Below are positions 27,143-35,624 of a stretch of DNA of 64,000 nt, piece after piece. This DNA is from an uncultured Lachnospiraceae bacterium (GTDB taxonomy: Bacteria > Bacillota > Clostridia > Lachnospirales > Lachnospiraceae). The DNA lies in contig URPH01000010.1 of assembly GCA_900549665.1 (NCBI GenBank), positions 16,013 to 80,012 of the forward strand, written 5' to 3'. The position numbers were made by a program, and so were the translations under genes. The notes under the pieces were generated by a model. That model was not told where the DNA came from. It did no database searches and worked only from the letters and a program-made list of their open reading frames with translations. How positions within the stretch are numbered: position 1 is the first letter of the stretch; each line of letters starts with the position of its first letter.

Positions 27143-27904
27143 ATGAAAGAAACACTCTACACCATACCCTTAACCGACGCCTTCAGCGCCGATGATGAAT
27201 GTCCCTTCTGCTATATTGAGCGCAACGTCGAGCAGGATCTCTTAGATCTGGTTCTCGGTTCCGGCTCATCCTATATGGAAAGTGATATGCGCGACCAGAC
27301 CGATGCCGCCGGTTTCTGCCGGATGCACTTCAAAAAAATGTTTGAATACGGCAACACCCTCGGAAACGGCTGGATTTTAAAAACTCATTATGTACAGATC
27401 AACAAGGAACTGGATAAGCAGGTCCGGATGTTTGCTCCCGGCAAGGTTTCCCTGATGAATAAAATGAAAAAAAATGCAGAGACAACCAATTCCATGGCTA
27501 ACTGGATCAAGGAAAGAGAAAATTCCTGCTACATATGCAATTCCTTTGCAACAACCTATCAGAGATATCTGGACACCTTCTTTTTTATGTATAAAAAAGA
27601 TGATGAAATGACAAAAATGCTCAAAAAAAGTAAAGGCATGTGCCTTTACCATTTTGGTGATATCTGTGCAGAAGCTGATAAACAGCTGAATGACAAGCAA
27701 AAAGAAGCTTTTTATCCTCTCCTGTTTGAGCTGATGCAGACCAACATGAAACGCGTCGGAGAGGATGTCGCATGGCTGGTTGAAAAATTTGACTACCGCA
27801 ACAAGGATGCAGACTGGAAAAATTCCAAAGATGCTATCCAGCGCGGCATGCAAAAGCTCTGGGGCGGCTATCCTGCCGATCCTTTTTACCAGCAGAATAA
27901 ATAG
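27143..27904 (+). CDS. DUF6062-family protein with paired CxxC motifs
   Basis: Soluble protein of 253 residues from a clostridial family without a known function. It shows two similar Cys units: CPFC (about 21-24) followed by CRMHF, then CYIC (about 129-132) followed by CLYHF. This arrangement suggests two metal sites or redox-active pairs. The rest is helical and charged, with no signal peptide or membrane helix. AAAGGAGG is 5 bases before the ATG. It is monocistronic, divergent from uraA and convergent with a TetR gene. No clear terminator is seen at 27905-27952. Confidence 0.75.
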   Translation: MKETLYTIPLTDAFSADDECPFCYIERNVEQDLLDLVLGSGSSYMESDMRDQTDAAGFCRMHFKKMFEYGNTLGNGWILKTHYVQINKELDKQVRMFAPGKVSLMNKMKKNAETTNSMANWIKERENSCYICNSFATTYQRYLDTFFFMYKKDDEMTKMLKKSKGMCLYHFGDICAEADKQLNDKQKEAFYPLLFELMQTNMKRVGEDVAWLVEKFDYRNKDADWKNSKDAIQRGMQKLWGGYPADPFYQQNK

Positions 27905-27952
27905 GACGATTACCGGCAATACCGGAAATCCCGCTATTTACCGGAGAAATGG

Positions 27953-28567
27953 TCAGTACAGAAATTCCTCCTTGGTAAACTGCAGACGCATCATCTCATA
28001 ATAGTCCGTAGCTTCCTTTAATACAAGCTCCGGACCCATGCCCGTCGTAAGAGCAGTCTCCATAAGGCCTCTTGTAACATAATACATGGTGCGGACAAGC
28101 AGATCCTTGTCCACCCCGTCCCTGATCCGGTCATAATCAGCCCGGCCCATGACTTCGCCCATGATCTGTGGTACCTTATCAACATACGGTGCCACAGATT
28201 TTTTGATTTCCTCATCCTTTAGATCTATATGTGTCAATAAAAATTTCTGCATATAGGGATAGTTGGATAAGAGCACCGACTTGGCCTCTTCCATCTGCTT
28301 TAACAAAAGAAACAGATCCTTTTCCCTGAGGCTCACGGCGCGTTCCAGCTCCATTGTCATAAATCGCGAGCTGTATTCATACATAAAGGTATAGACACCT
28401 GCCTTGGATCCGAAATAATGAAACAAAAGACCTTTGGAAATGCCGGCCTCTTTGACGATATCATCCGTACTGGCCTTCTGATAGCCATTGAGAGCAAATA
28501 TTTTTAATGCCGCATTGATCATGCGGTCCTGTTTTTCTTTCTTTAGATCAAAAAATTTTTCGTTCAC
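27953..28567 (-). CDS. TetR/AcrR-family regulator
   Basis: Repressor-type protein of 204 residues. The N-terminal helix-turn-helix is clear: INAALKIFALNGYQKASTDD, IVKEAGISKGLLFHYFGSKA and GVY, which follows the TetR consensus closely. The ligand-binding helical domain is unspecific. The start is GTG at 28567 with GAGG 8 bases upstream. No transporter gene is adjacent; the palindrome at 25253-25270 is a possible but unproven target. Confidence 0.92.
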   Translation of the reverse strand: MNEKFFDLKKEKQDRMINAALKIFALNGYQKASTDDIVKEAGISKGLLFHYFGSKAGVYTFMYEYSSRFMTMELERAVSLREKDLFLLLKQMEEAKSVLLSNYPYMQKFLLTHIDLKDEEIKKSVAPYVDKVPQIMGEVMGRADYDRIRDGVDKDLLVRTMYYVTRGLMETALTTGMGPELVLKEATDYYEMMRLQFTKEEFLY

Positions 28568-28651
28568 TGATATAACCTCGATTTTATGTTTATATTTTCG
28601 TATTTCGCTGATTTACTGCGTAAATTGCTTCTTTCTCATGTTTGGCGGGTC

Positions 28652-28715
28652 TCAGGTTCAAAAGTCTTATCGTGCAGGCATGAACGGCTTTTTGACCTTT
28701 TGATCCTGATATTAT
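28652..28715. repeat. Dispersed palindromic repeat, copy 3
   Basis: Inverted arms TCAGGTTCAAAAG (28652-28664) and CTTTTGATCCTGA (28697-28709), 12 of 13 complementary, are separated by 32 bases that include GGCTTTTTGACC. The 3' flank TATTAT matches the family. It lies upstream of the TetR gene. Confidence 0.6.
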
Positions 28716-28794
28716 TTTATCTTAACATAAGAAAATAGGCATTTCAACAAGGGCAGAAATCTATAAATACATTCTAAAAAAAATACTCTGCATC

Positions 28795-28823
28795 TTGTTT
28801 TATGGTACGTTTTCCTTTAAAAT
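28795..28823 (+). promoter_or_regulatory. Sigma-A-type promoter of the small acidic membrane protein
   Basis: TTGTTT, a 17-base spacer and TAAAAT, ending 39 bases before the start codon at 28863. Confidence 0.55.
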
Positions 28824-28862
28824 AGAATCATCGCATCAACCGGTGCCGGAAAGGAGTTTCAT

Positions 28863-29225
28863 ATGGCAAAAAAATTAAACACATTATTGATTTTAGGTGC
28901 AACGATCGGCGCAGCTGCCGCAGGTGCATACTTTTATTTTAAAAAACAGGATGCAGCATATTTTGATGATGAAGATACCGATGACGACTTTGATTTCTTC
29001 GAGGAAGAAGAACCGGAAAGTAAAAAGCGCAATTATGTACAGCTAAATCCCAATTCCGATGCGACTGACGATGTTTCGGAAGCTTCCAAGGAAGCCGGAC
29101 AGCCGTCTGCAAAAGAAGAAAAGCCTTCTGCCGATCAGGATGCTGTTGTAGAAGAATTCTTCGACGAAGAAGACGAGGATGACAGTGGTGCCAAAACAAC
29201 TTCTCTGGAAGACGAAGAGGCTTAA
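28863..29225 (+). CDS. Small membrane-anchored acidic protein
   Basis: Protein of 120 residues: KKLNTLLILGATIGAAAAGA is a single N-terminal membrane helix, followed by YFYFKKQ and an extremely Asp/Glu-rich tail (for example EDTDDDFDFFEEEE) with Ser/Ala/Lys linkers. It resembles YtxH-like proteins in the helix only. The tail is probably disordered and possibly extracytoplasmic or ion-binding. AAAGGAG lies 6 bases before the ATG. It is monocistronic, with its own promoter and a shared terminator at 29266-29294. The function is unknown. Confidence 0.75.
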   Translation: MAKKLNTLLILGATIGAAAAGAYFYFKKQDAAYFDDEDTDDDFDFFEEEEPESKKRNYVQLNPNSDATDDVSEASKEAGQPSAKEEKPSADQDAVVEEFFDEEDEDDSGAKTTSLEDEEA

Positions 29226-29265
29226 GCTCCGGCCGTAGTCCGTTATACTTATCATTAAATCAAAG

Positions 29266-29294
29266 CAGCAGGTGCTCATGATATGCACCTGCTG
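29266..29294. terminator. Bidirectional terminator between convergent genes
   Basis: Ten-base-pair perfect stem, CAGCAGGTGC and GCACCTGCTG with a 9-base loop, followed by TTCTTTATTT on the plus strand and CTTTGATTT on the minus strand. Confidence 0.75.
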
Positions 29295-29322
29295 TTCTTT
29301 ATTTCTGTATTTTCCGTATCTT

Positions 29323-30741
29323 TTATATCTCATGCAGCTTCCATGCTTTTTTCAGGGCTTCCGTCCCGGCCTCAATTTCTTTTTCCGTCATTGATGCATA
29401 TCCCAGAATAATGGCAGCCGATCTTTCTGTACGAATGCTTTCTAAATGCTCCAGCCGGTAATCCCCCATCGCATATACATGGCAGTCCTGCTCTTTCGCA
29501 AGCCGTGAAAGCTCTGTCTCTGTTGTCCGGGGATCCTTTGGCGTCAGGATCACGTGAAGACCGGCCTGCTCCCCGGAAATATCAAAAGCGGTCCGAAAGG
29601 GCTTTAACTGTTCCATCAGAAGATCATGCTTTCCCTTATACAGCTTCCTCATTTTATTCAGATAACGTTCAAAATGTCCTTCTTCCAGAAAATGATATAA
29701 AATTGCCTGATCGATCCTTGATACAGTTGACGAAACAAAACCAAGCTTTTCCTCATACTGCCTTGTCATTTCAGGTGGCAGAACCATATAGCTGACACGG
29801 ATAGCCGGCGCAATGGATTTGGAAAAAGTTCCAAGATAGATGACCTTTCCCATTCTGTCTAAAGCCTGAAGAGAAGGAATCGGCATTCCCTTATAACGAA
29901 ACTCACTATCATAATCATCTTCTATGATATAACGTCCATCCTCAGCATTGGCCCAGGACAGGATTTCATTTCTGCGTCCAACCGGCATAACAATCCCCGT
30001 CGGGAACTGTCTTGACGGTGTCACATAGGCAATTCTGGCTTCAGACTGCCTCAGCAGATCCACGCGCATGCCATTCTCATCCAATTCAACCGGGCAGACT
30101 GTATCCCCACCGGAGGCAAAAATACGCGCCGCCCTGAGATATGCCGGATTTTCCACCGCAACTCTGGTCCGGTTTCCCAAGACCTTTTGCAAAAGCATCA
30201 ACAGATAATCATTTCCGGCTCCCACGATCACCTGATCCGGAGTACAGATAACGCCTCTGCTTCCATGCAGATAACGGCAGATTGCCTGTCGTAGTCTCAA
30301 ATCCCCCTTGGAATCTCCCAATGCAAAAATATCCTTATCCTCATCCAGAAAAACGGTTTTGGATATCCTGCGCCATGTATCAAAAGGAAATGCACTTATA
30401 TCAATACTATTGGGGGAAAAATCATATCGGTAAGCTCTCTTTCTCTTTTCCGTCTCTTTTGGCAAAACCGTATCGGCAGGCTGATAAATACCACTTATTT
30501 CGCAAACAAAATGGCCCTTATAGGGGATTGATTCGATATATCCCTCTGATAAGAGCTGTCCGTATGCAAAATCCACAGTACTGCGGGCTACCTGTAAATG
30601 CTCTGACAGTGCCCGCGTAGAAGGAAGCTTCTGCCCTGCCGGCATGCCTCCCTTGCGGATCTCATTCTTTATATAATTGTAAATCTGAAGATACAGATGA
30701 TCACCCGAATCCTTTTGCAATGGGATCATTAACTCATTCAT
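29323..30741 (-). CDS. MocR/PdxR-type regulator (GntR helix-turn-helix fused to aminotransferase fold)
   Basis: Protein of 472 residues. The N-terminal winged helix (about 10-80) has KLPSTRALSEHLQVARSTVD and FAYGQLLSEGYIESIP. A class I aminotransferase-like domain follows (about 110-470), with the PLP Lys in GTFSKSIAPAIR and the substrate-like DDYDSEFRY. Such proteins are PLP-dependent transcription factors, often for vitamin B6 or amino-acid genes. No pdx or amino-acid gene is adjacent, so the target is open. It overlaps the end of the DUF2225 gene by 8 bases (ATGAATGA), so the two are co-translated, which is an odd pairing. Confidence 0.92.
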   Translation of the reverse strand: MNELMIPLQKDSGDHLYLQIYNYIKNEIRKGGMPAGQKLPSTRALSEHLQVARSTVDFAYGQLLSEGYIESIPYKGHFVCEISGIYQPADTVLPKETEKRKRAYRYDFSPNSIDISAFPFDTWRRISKTVFLDEDKDIFALGDSKGDLRLRQAICRYLHGSRGVICTPDQVIVGAGNDYLLMLLQKVLGNRTRVAVENPAYLRAARIFASGGDTVCPVELDENGMRVDLLRQSEARIAYVTPSRQFPTGIVMPVGRRNEILSWANAEDGRYIIEDDYDSEFRYKGMPIPSLQALDRMGKVIYLGTFSKSIAPAIRVSYMVLPPEMTRQYEEKLGFVSSTVSRIDQAILYHFLEEGHFERYLNKMRKLYKGKHDLLMEQLKPFRTAFDISGEQAGLHVILTPKDPRTTETELSRLAKEQDCHVYAMGDYRLEHLESIRTERSAAIILGYASMTEKEIEAGTEALKKAWKLHEI

Positions 30742-31609
30742 GAACTTTCTGCTCTCTCAATTTTTTGATAATAACTGCCTTAAGATCCCGTGCCTTATCC
30801 TTGATCCTGCCGGGTGTTCCTTTGGCAGCAAGAAGATTGGCCACCAGTTTGGCACCGGTTTCATATTCGCCAAAACGGATGGCAAGATTGGCCAGAAGAT
30901 AATCCAGCGTAAACATATCCATTCCGGCAATCGGGAAGGTCTCATTTTCCCTTGCTTTGATCAGTCCGTCATATGCATTGTGCAGAAATTGATTCTCTGT
31001 CTGTTCATATTCAAGCTTTTTGCTCTCATAATCCGGATCAGCAGCCGAAAGCTCCTCCTGCATTCCCCGGAACAGCCATCCTGTCTTTAAACAGATATAC
31101 GCCTTTTCACTTGTCTTTCCATGCTTGACGATTGCATTGACCAGAGCAAGCTTATAGCGCTCCAAAGCCTCATCATAGGTATAATACGGCAGTTCATTTT
31201 CTGTCTTTTTGGGCTTGAAGCTGCTGCAGATGTTGTCCTTGATCGCTTTGCGCTGACTGGATGTTAAGTACATAAAATTTTTTCCGTACCCTGCATAACC
31301 ACAAAACGGACATGCGATAATGTCGTATTTTAATGTGTCTATATTTTCATGCCGCGGCCTAAGATCAGAATCCGATTCCAGGGTACGCACCTTGCCGGCA
31401 CGCACCATTTTGGACTTAAATACCTTTTCACACATCGGGCAGGTAAAGGATTTGTCAAAAAGCATATCTTCTTCCTTTACAACCGCTTTTCCATCCTTTG
31501 CCAAATTTCCACCGTCTTTTTTGTCATTTCCGGGGTTTTCATAAATATCCAGACCTTCCAGATTTCCCAGTCCAAGATCACTTAATCCGGATAGTAAATT
31601 CTGATCCAT
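30734..31609 (-). CDS. DUF2225 protein with zinc-ribbon-like Cys motifs
   Basis: Soluble protein of 291 residues. It has FTCPMCEKVF near 56-65 and IIACPFCGYAGYG near 98-110, a split CxxC/CxxC zinc ribbon, followed by a helical domain with TPR-like character (KLALVNAIVKHG, LAIRFGEYETGAKLVANLL). This is the usual DUF2225 arrangement of Firmicutes; its function is not known. It is located between glnS (30 bases upstream) and the MocR gene, which it overlaps. Confidence 0.85.
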   Translation of the reverse strand: MDQNLLSGLSDLGLGNLEGLDIYENPGNDKKDGGNLAKDGKAVVKEEDMLFDKSFTCPMCEKVFKSKMVRAGKVRTLESDSDLRPRHENIDTLKYDIIACPFCGYAGYGKNFMYLTSSQRKAIKDNICSSFKPKKTENELPYYTYDEALERYKLALVNAIVKHGKTSEKAYICLKTGWLFRGMQEELSAADPDYESKKLEYEQTENQFLHNAYDGLIKARENETFPIAGMDMFTLDYLLANLAIRFGEYETGAKLVANLLAAKGTPGRIKDKARDLKAVIIKKLREQKVHE

Positions 31610-31639
31610 GTATACTCGTCTCCAATACCATTTTTCTCT

Positions 31640-33340
31640 TTATTTAGGCAGTTTGAAAGAGCTCTTTAAGGATACAATACGGTTGAATACCAGTTCATCT
31701 TCAGTGGAATCCTTGTAATCCACACAGAAGAAACCGTTTCTTACAAACTGGAAGCTGTCATATGCCTTGGCACCCTTAATTGCGGGCTCTACATAACAAT
31801 TGTCAAGCTCTGTCAGGGAATGAGGGTTTAAGTTCAGACTGCCGTCTTCCTCATTGTAAACACCCTTTTCCTCATCAATAATGTTTTCATACAGACGCGC
31901 TTTTACCTTAACTGCGCTGTGTACCGGAACCCAGTGAATGGTTCCCTTTACTTTTCTTTCACTGAAACCGCTTCCGGCTTTGGTAGCAGGGTCATAGGTA
32001 CAGTGTACAACTGTAACATTGCCGTTTTCATCTTTTTCAAAGCCTACACATCTTACAAAGTAAGCATGCATCAGGCGTACCTCATTGCCGGGGAAAAGAC
32101 GGAAATACTTTTTGGGCGGCTCTTCCATAAAATCATCCCGCTCAATATATAATTCCCTTTCAAAAGGAATTTCATGCTCGCCAAGCTCCGGATTTTCCAT
32201 GTTGTTGGCTGCTGTAAGCATCTCGGTCTGACCTTCCGGATAATTGTCGATCACAAGCTTGATCGGATCGAGAACAGCCATCATACGGCTTCTCTTAAGC
32301 TTTAAGTCATCTCTCAGGCAATATTCAAGCATCGCATAATCCGCAGATGCATTGGCTTTGGAAATACCACACAGCTCTACAAATTTGCGGATGGATTCCG
32401 GTGTAAAGCCTCTTCTTCTGAGGGCTGCAATGGATACCAGACGCGGATCATCCCAGCCATCTACGATACCATCCTCAACCAGCTTTTTGATATATCTCTT
32501 GCCGGTTACGACATTGGTAAGATACATCTTGGCAAATTCAATCTGCCTCGGCGGTCTCGGATATTCAAGCTCTCTTACCACCCAGTCATACAGAGGTCTG
32601 TGGTCTTCAAACTCCAGAGTGCAGATGGAATGTGTGATTCCTTCAATCGCATCCTCGATCGGATGTGCAAAATCATACATCGGATAGATGCACCATTTAT
32701 CTCCTGTATTGTGATGATACATATGTGCAACACGATAGATAACCGGATCACGCATATTCATATTGGGCGATGTCATATCGATTTTGGCTCTCAATACCTT
32801 GCTTCCATCCTCAAACTCGCCATTTTTCATACGTACAAACAGATCCAGATTTTCTTCAACGGAACGATCAGAATACGGATCCTTTTTGCCGGGCTCTGTC
32901 AGAGTACCTCTGTACTCCCGGATCTCCTCAGCAGAAAGATCGGAAACATAAGCCTTTCCTTTTTTGATCAGCTTGATCGCACCTTCATACATCTGGTCAA
33001 AATAATCGGATGCAAAAAACAGGCGGTCCTCCCAGTCAGCTCCAAGCCATGCGATATCCTCTTTGATAGATTCCACGAATTCGGATTTTTCTTTGGTCGG
33101 ATTGGTATCATCGAAACGCATATTGAACTTCCCGCCATATTCTTTGGCAAGTCCGTAATTTAAAATAATACTCTTTGCATGTCCGATATGAAGGTATCCG
33201 TTGGGCTCCGGAGGGAAACGTGTATGCACGGTATCATAAACACCCTCTGCAAGATCCTTTTCTATTTCAAGCTCAATAAAGTTTTTGGATACTTTTTCTC
33301 CGTTTTCTTCGGTCGCATCTATTTTTACTTCATTTTCCAT
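31640..33340 (-). CDS. glnS: Glutaminyl-tRNA synthetase
   Basis: Class Ib synthetase of 566 residues charging tRNA-Gln. The HIGH motif is in PNGYLHIGHAKS (51-54). Catalytic-fold signatures include RFDDTNPTKE, DYFDQMYEGA and DGWDDPRLVSIAALRRRG. A beta-barrel anticodon-binding half follows, ending GFFCVDYKDS and FNRIVSLKSSF. The position aligned with the KMSKS-type loop reads VVTGKRYIKKLV, which is unlike the usual MSKRKL. The ATG at 33340 has AGGAG 9 bases upstream; the longer frame is rejected. The same window encodes GatCAB, which is notable (see findings). Confidence 0.95.
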   Translation of the reverse strand: MENEVKIDATEENGEKVSKNFIELEIEKDLAEGVYDTVHTRFPPEPNGYLHIGHAKSIILNYGLAKEYGGKFNMRFDDTNPTKEKSEFVESIKEDIAWLGADWEDRLFFASDYFDQMYEGAIKLIKKGKAYVSDLSAEEIREYRGTLTEPGKKDPYSDRSVEENLDLFVRMKNGEFEDGSKVLRAKIDMTSPNMNMRDPVIYRVAHMYHHNTGDKWCIYPMYDFAHPIEDAIEGITHSICTLEFEDHRPLYDWVVRELEYPRPPRQIEFAKMYLTNVVTGKRYIKKLVEDGIVDGWDDPRLVSIAALRRRGFTPESIRKFVELCGISKANASADYAMLEYCLRDDLKLKRSRMMAVLDPIKLVIDNYPEGQTEMLTAANNMENPELGEHEIPFERELYIERDDFMEEPPKKYFRLFPGNEVRLMHAYFVRCVGFEKDENGNVTVVHCTYDPATKAGSGFSERKVKGTIHWVPVHSAVKVKARLYENIIDEEKGVYNEEDGSLNLNPHSLTELDNCYVEPAIKGAKAYDSFQFVRNGFFCVDYKDSTEDELVFNRIVSLKSSFKLPK

Positions 33341-33432
33341 CTTACTCAACTCCTGCTGTCTCTTTTTTTGTTTTAATAGTAAATGCAAATGCCTTTATTC
33401 ATATTTATTTCATCATACTATATTTTGATGTT

Positions 33433-33470
33433 GGGGTCAAAAATAAAATTCTGCACGGGTCTGTTGACCC
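33433..33470. repeat. Dispersed palindromic repeat, copy 4
   Basis: GGGGTCAAAA at 33433-33442 and TGTTGACCC at 33462-33470 are complementary in GGGTCAA/TTGACCC, with CTGCATATCA following. It lies in the 151-base gap upstream of glnS's neighbour and the DUF2339 gene stop. Confidence 0.45.
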
Positions 33471-33491
33471 TGCATATCACAAAAATCACCG

Positions 33492-35624
33492 TTAAATAGT
33501 ATCATCCGGTGTTTCTGAAATTTCCGGTTGTGCCACTGTTTCCGGCCGGGGCTGTACCTCTGATTCTGACTGTACTGTCTGAGTCTGTACATTCGGCACT
33601 ATATTTACCGGTTGCGGCTGCGGCTGCATCTCCGGTCCAGGATATGACGGCTGCGGCTGTAGCCCGGACTGTTGTACCTGCTGTTGCTCTGCCTGTCTCT
33701 TCTCTAAATATATATACAGGAAGGATACACCAAGGATAACCAGACCAACGATCAGAAATACAATAATCCTCGTCATGGCTTCTGCCTCCTTGAAGTCATA
33801 GCCCACCAGCTTAAGTGCCACAAAAATGATAAGACAGAGCCCGTAAATACGGATTGCTTTATCTTTTTTGATAAAACCGCCGCCGATCAGTGCTGCTGCC
33901 AGAATACAGATCAGCACACTGCAGATCAGCGGATACATTTTTTCAGTCAGCAGAAACAGCCATGCAAATGACACTGCGGTATATAAATGATATTGTTTAT
34001 ATTTTTTAACAAAAAACGCTCCGATGATGATCACACAGGCAAAAACATAGCCAAGCAGGCGGACATCGTCGTTTCTTGTCAGGAAACATACATACAATAC
34101 GGCAAACATGGTATAAATCGCATCTATCGGTGCATATTCCTTGCGGAATGCAGCAAACAGTCTGTTGATCACAAAAACGATCATGCCGCACAGACACACC
34201 GCCAGCTTGTTATCGCACATCTGAAATGCAACCAGTGCATATACAGCTCCCATAACATAAGGTGCACAAAACAGATGGGTCTTGCGGTAAAGGAAGGTAA
34301 ATACCGCTCCGATCACTGCTACGCCAGCCACGCCCCAGATCATCCAGTCTTCGTAGTTGCCCACACTCCATAAAAATCCAAAGAAAAATACATTGGCTGC
34401 CCAATACAGGATCAGATACGGCACATTTTTATCCCTTCCAAGGCATAACAGATGCAGGGTCACGATACAACCGCACACCAGAAGATACAACGGCCACATC
34501 TGCAGCCCGGATATATAAAGCAGATGATCCATATAAAATAAAAATGCTATCGTACAGATATACTGCACGTAATCAGCGATCACATTCTTTCCCTTAACGG
34601 GACATAAAAATCCGGTCAGATTCAGGGCAAAAATGATGAGTGCCGGAATGGCAAACGCAATAAGATCGTCCAGCTCTCCAAGCGGTACCAGCGATATATA
34701 ACATCCCAGCAGACAAATAATACGCATCATGGACGAATTTTTTCTGCGGCTGTACCAGATAAAAAATGCGGTAACCACGACCGTTATGATAAGTGCCGCA
34801 TATGAGGGAAATATCTTTAAATACAGATAATTGAGTATTGTCGTGATATATAGTCCGGCTATGCCAAGCCCACTCACAAAATAAGAAAATTTTTCCAGTT
34901 TTTTTGCCAGGAACAGTTCAGAGCCCGCAAAGATCGCAACACCTAAAATATAAAACAGAATTCCCTGCAGGGTGGAGCTCATATACTGCAGTCCAAATGT
35001 AACAAACGCGATCAGGATAAATAAGATTCCGACCACACCCAGAAATGCGGTTCCGATCTTGTATTCCAGCGTCCGTTTATTTTTAGTCTGCGGCGGTACA
35101 GGCTGTACCTGCGGCTGCTGACGGAACTGCTGCTGTGCCTGCTGCATATTTTGCGGCATGTGTGGCACTGGCTGCCCATTCTGATTTTGCGGCGCGGTCT
35201 GTGCATATTGTGACATGTGCGGCACTGACTGCCCGTTCTGATTTTGCGGCGTGGTCTGTGCATATTGTGACATGTGCGGCACTGACTGCCCGTTCTGATT
35301 TTGCGACACGGTCTGTGCATACGGTGGTACGTTCTGTGCATTTCCTGTCATCGCCTGCTGCATATTTTGCGGCGGCACATTTCCCTGCCCCGGCTGTACC
35401 GGCGGCTGCACCAGCCCGTTTCTCTGCAGATACATCTGATAGCTGTGCACCAGATGTTTTTCCGTCTTTTCAAGATCGGTCTCCGTCATCTGCAGCTTGT
35501 GCAGTACCTGATCCAGATACTGTGTAAACTGGTAATCAACGGAGTTCCTCTTAAACCCCTCGATCTTTTGTTTTAATGCATCAATTCTGTCTCCCCGATT
35601 GGGAAATGGTGTCTGATTTAACAT
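33492..35624 (-). CDS. DUF2339-like polytopic membrane protein
   Basis: Protein of 710 residues. The N-terminal 70 residues are helical, followed by a disordered Gln/Pro/Asn-rich linker containing three 19-residue repeats of the type YAQTxxQNQNGQSVPHMSQ. About 18 to 20 membrane helices follow from residue 185 onward (GTAFLGVVGILFILIAF first), then a second Gln/Pro-rich tail. The membrane part resembles DUF2339, of unknown function. The ATG at 35624 has GAGGA 6 bases upstream. Its 5' end overlaps the GGDEF-EAL gene by 44 bases, so it is translated in the same operon. Confidence 0.8.
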   Translation of the reverse strand: MLNQTPFPNRGDRIDALKQKIEGFKRNSVDYQFTQYLDQVLHKLQMTETDLEKTEKHLVHSYQMYLQRNGLVQPPVQPGQGNVPPQNMQQAMTGNAQNVPPYAQTVSQNQNGQSVPHMSQYAQTTPQNQNGQSVPHMSQYAQTAPQNQNGQPVPHMPQNMQQAQQQFRQQPQVQPVPPQTKNKRTLEYKIGTAFLGVVGILFILIAFVTFGLQYMSSTLQGILFYILGVAIFAGSELFLAKKLEKFSYFVSGLGIAGLYITTILNYLYLKIFPSYAALIITVVVTAFFIWYSRRKNSSMMRIICLLGCYISLVPLGELDDLIAFAIPALIIFALNLTGFLCPVKGKNVIADYVQYICTIAFLFYMDHLLYISGLQMWPLYLLVCGCIVTLHLLCLGRDKNVPYLILYWAANVFFFGFLWSVGNYEDWMIWGVAGVAVIGAVFTFLYRKTHLFCAPYVMGAVYALVAFQMCDNKLAVCLCGMIVFVINRLFAAFRKEYAPIDAIYTMFAVLYVCFLTRNDDVRLLGYVFACVIIIGAFFVKKYKQYHLYTAVSFAWLFLLTEKMYPLICSVLICILAAALIGGGFIKKDKAIRIYGLCLIIFVALKLVGYDFKEAEAMTRIIVFLIVGLVILGVSFLYIYLEKRQAEQQQVQQSGLQPQPSYPGPEMQPQPQPVNIVPNVQTQTVQSESEVQPRPETVAQPEISETPDDTI
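35161..35331. repeat. 57-base tandem repeat inside the DUF2339-like gene
   Basis: Three copies with an exact period of 57 bases; the landmark CTGATTTTGC occurs at 35181, 35238 and 35295. The period is a multiple of three and keeps the frame. It encodes the Gln-rich linker and is prone to copy-number change. Confidence 0.9.

Noticed and set aside
35161..35331. Repeats with regular spacing that could suggest a CRISPR array
   Set aside because: Repeats are directly adjacent without unique spacers, have an in-frame 57-base period and encode protein.
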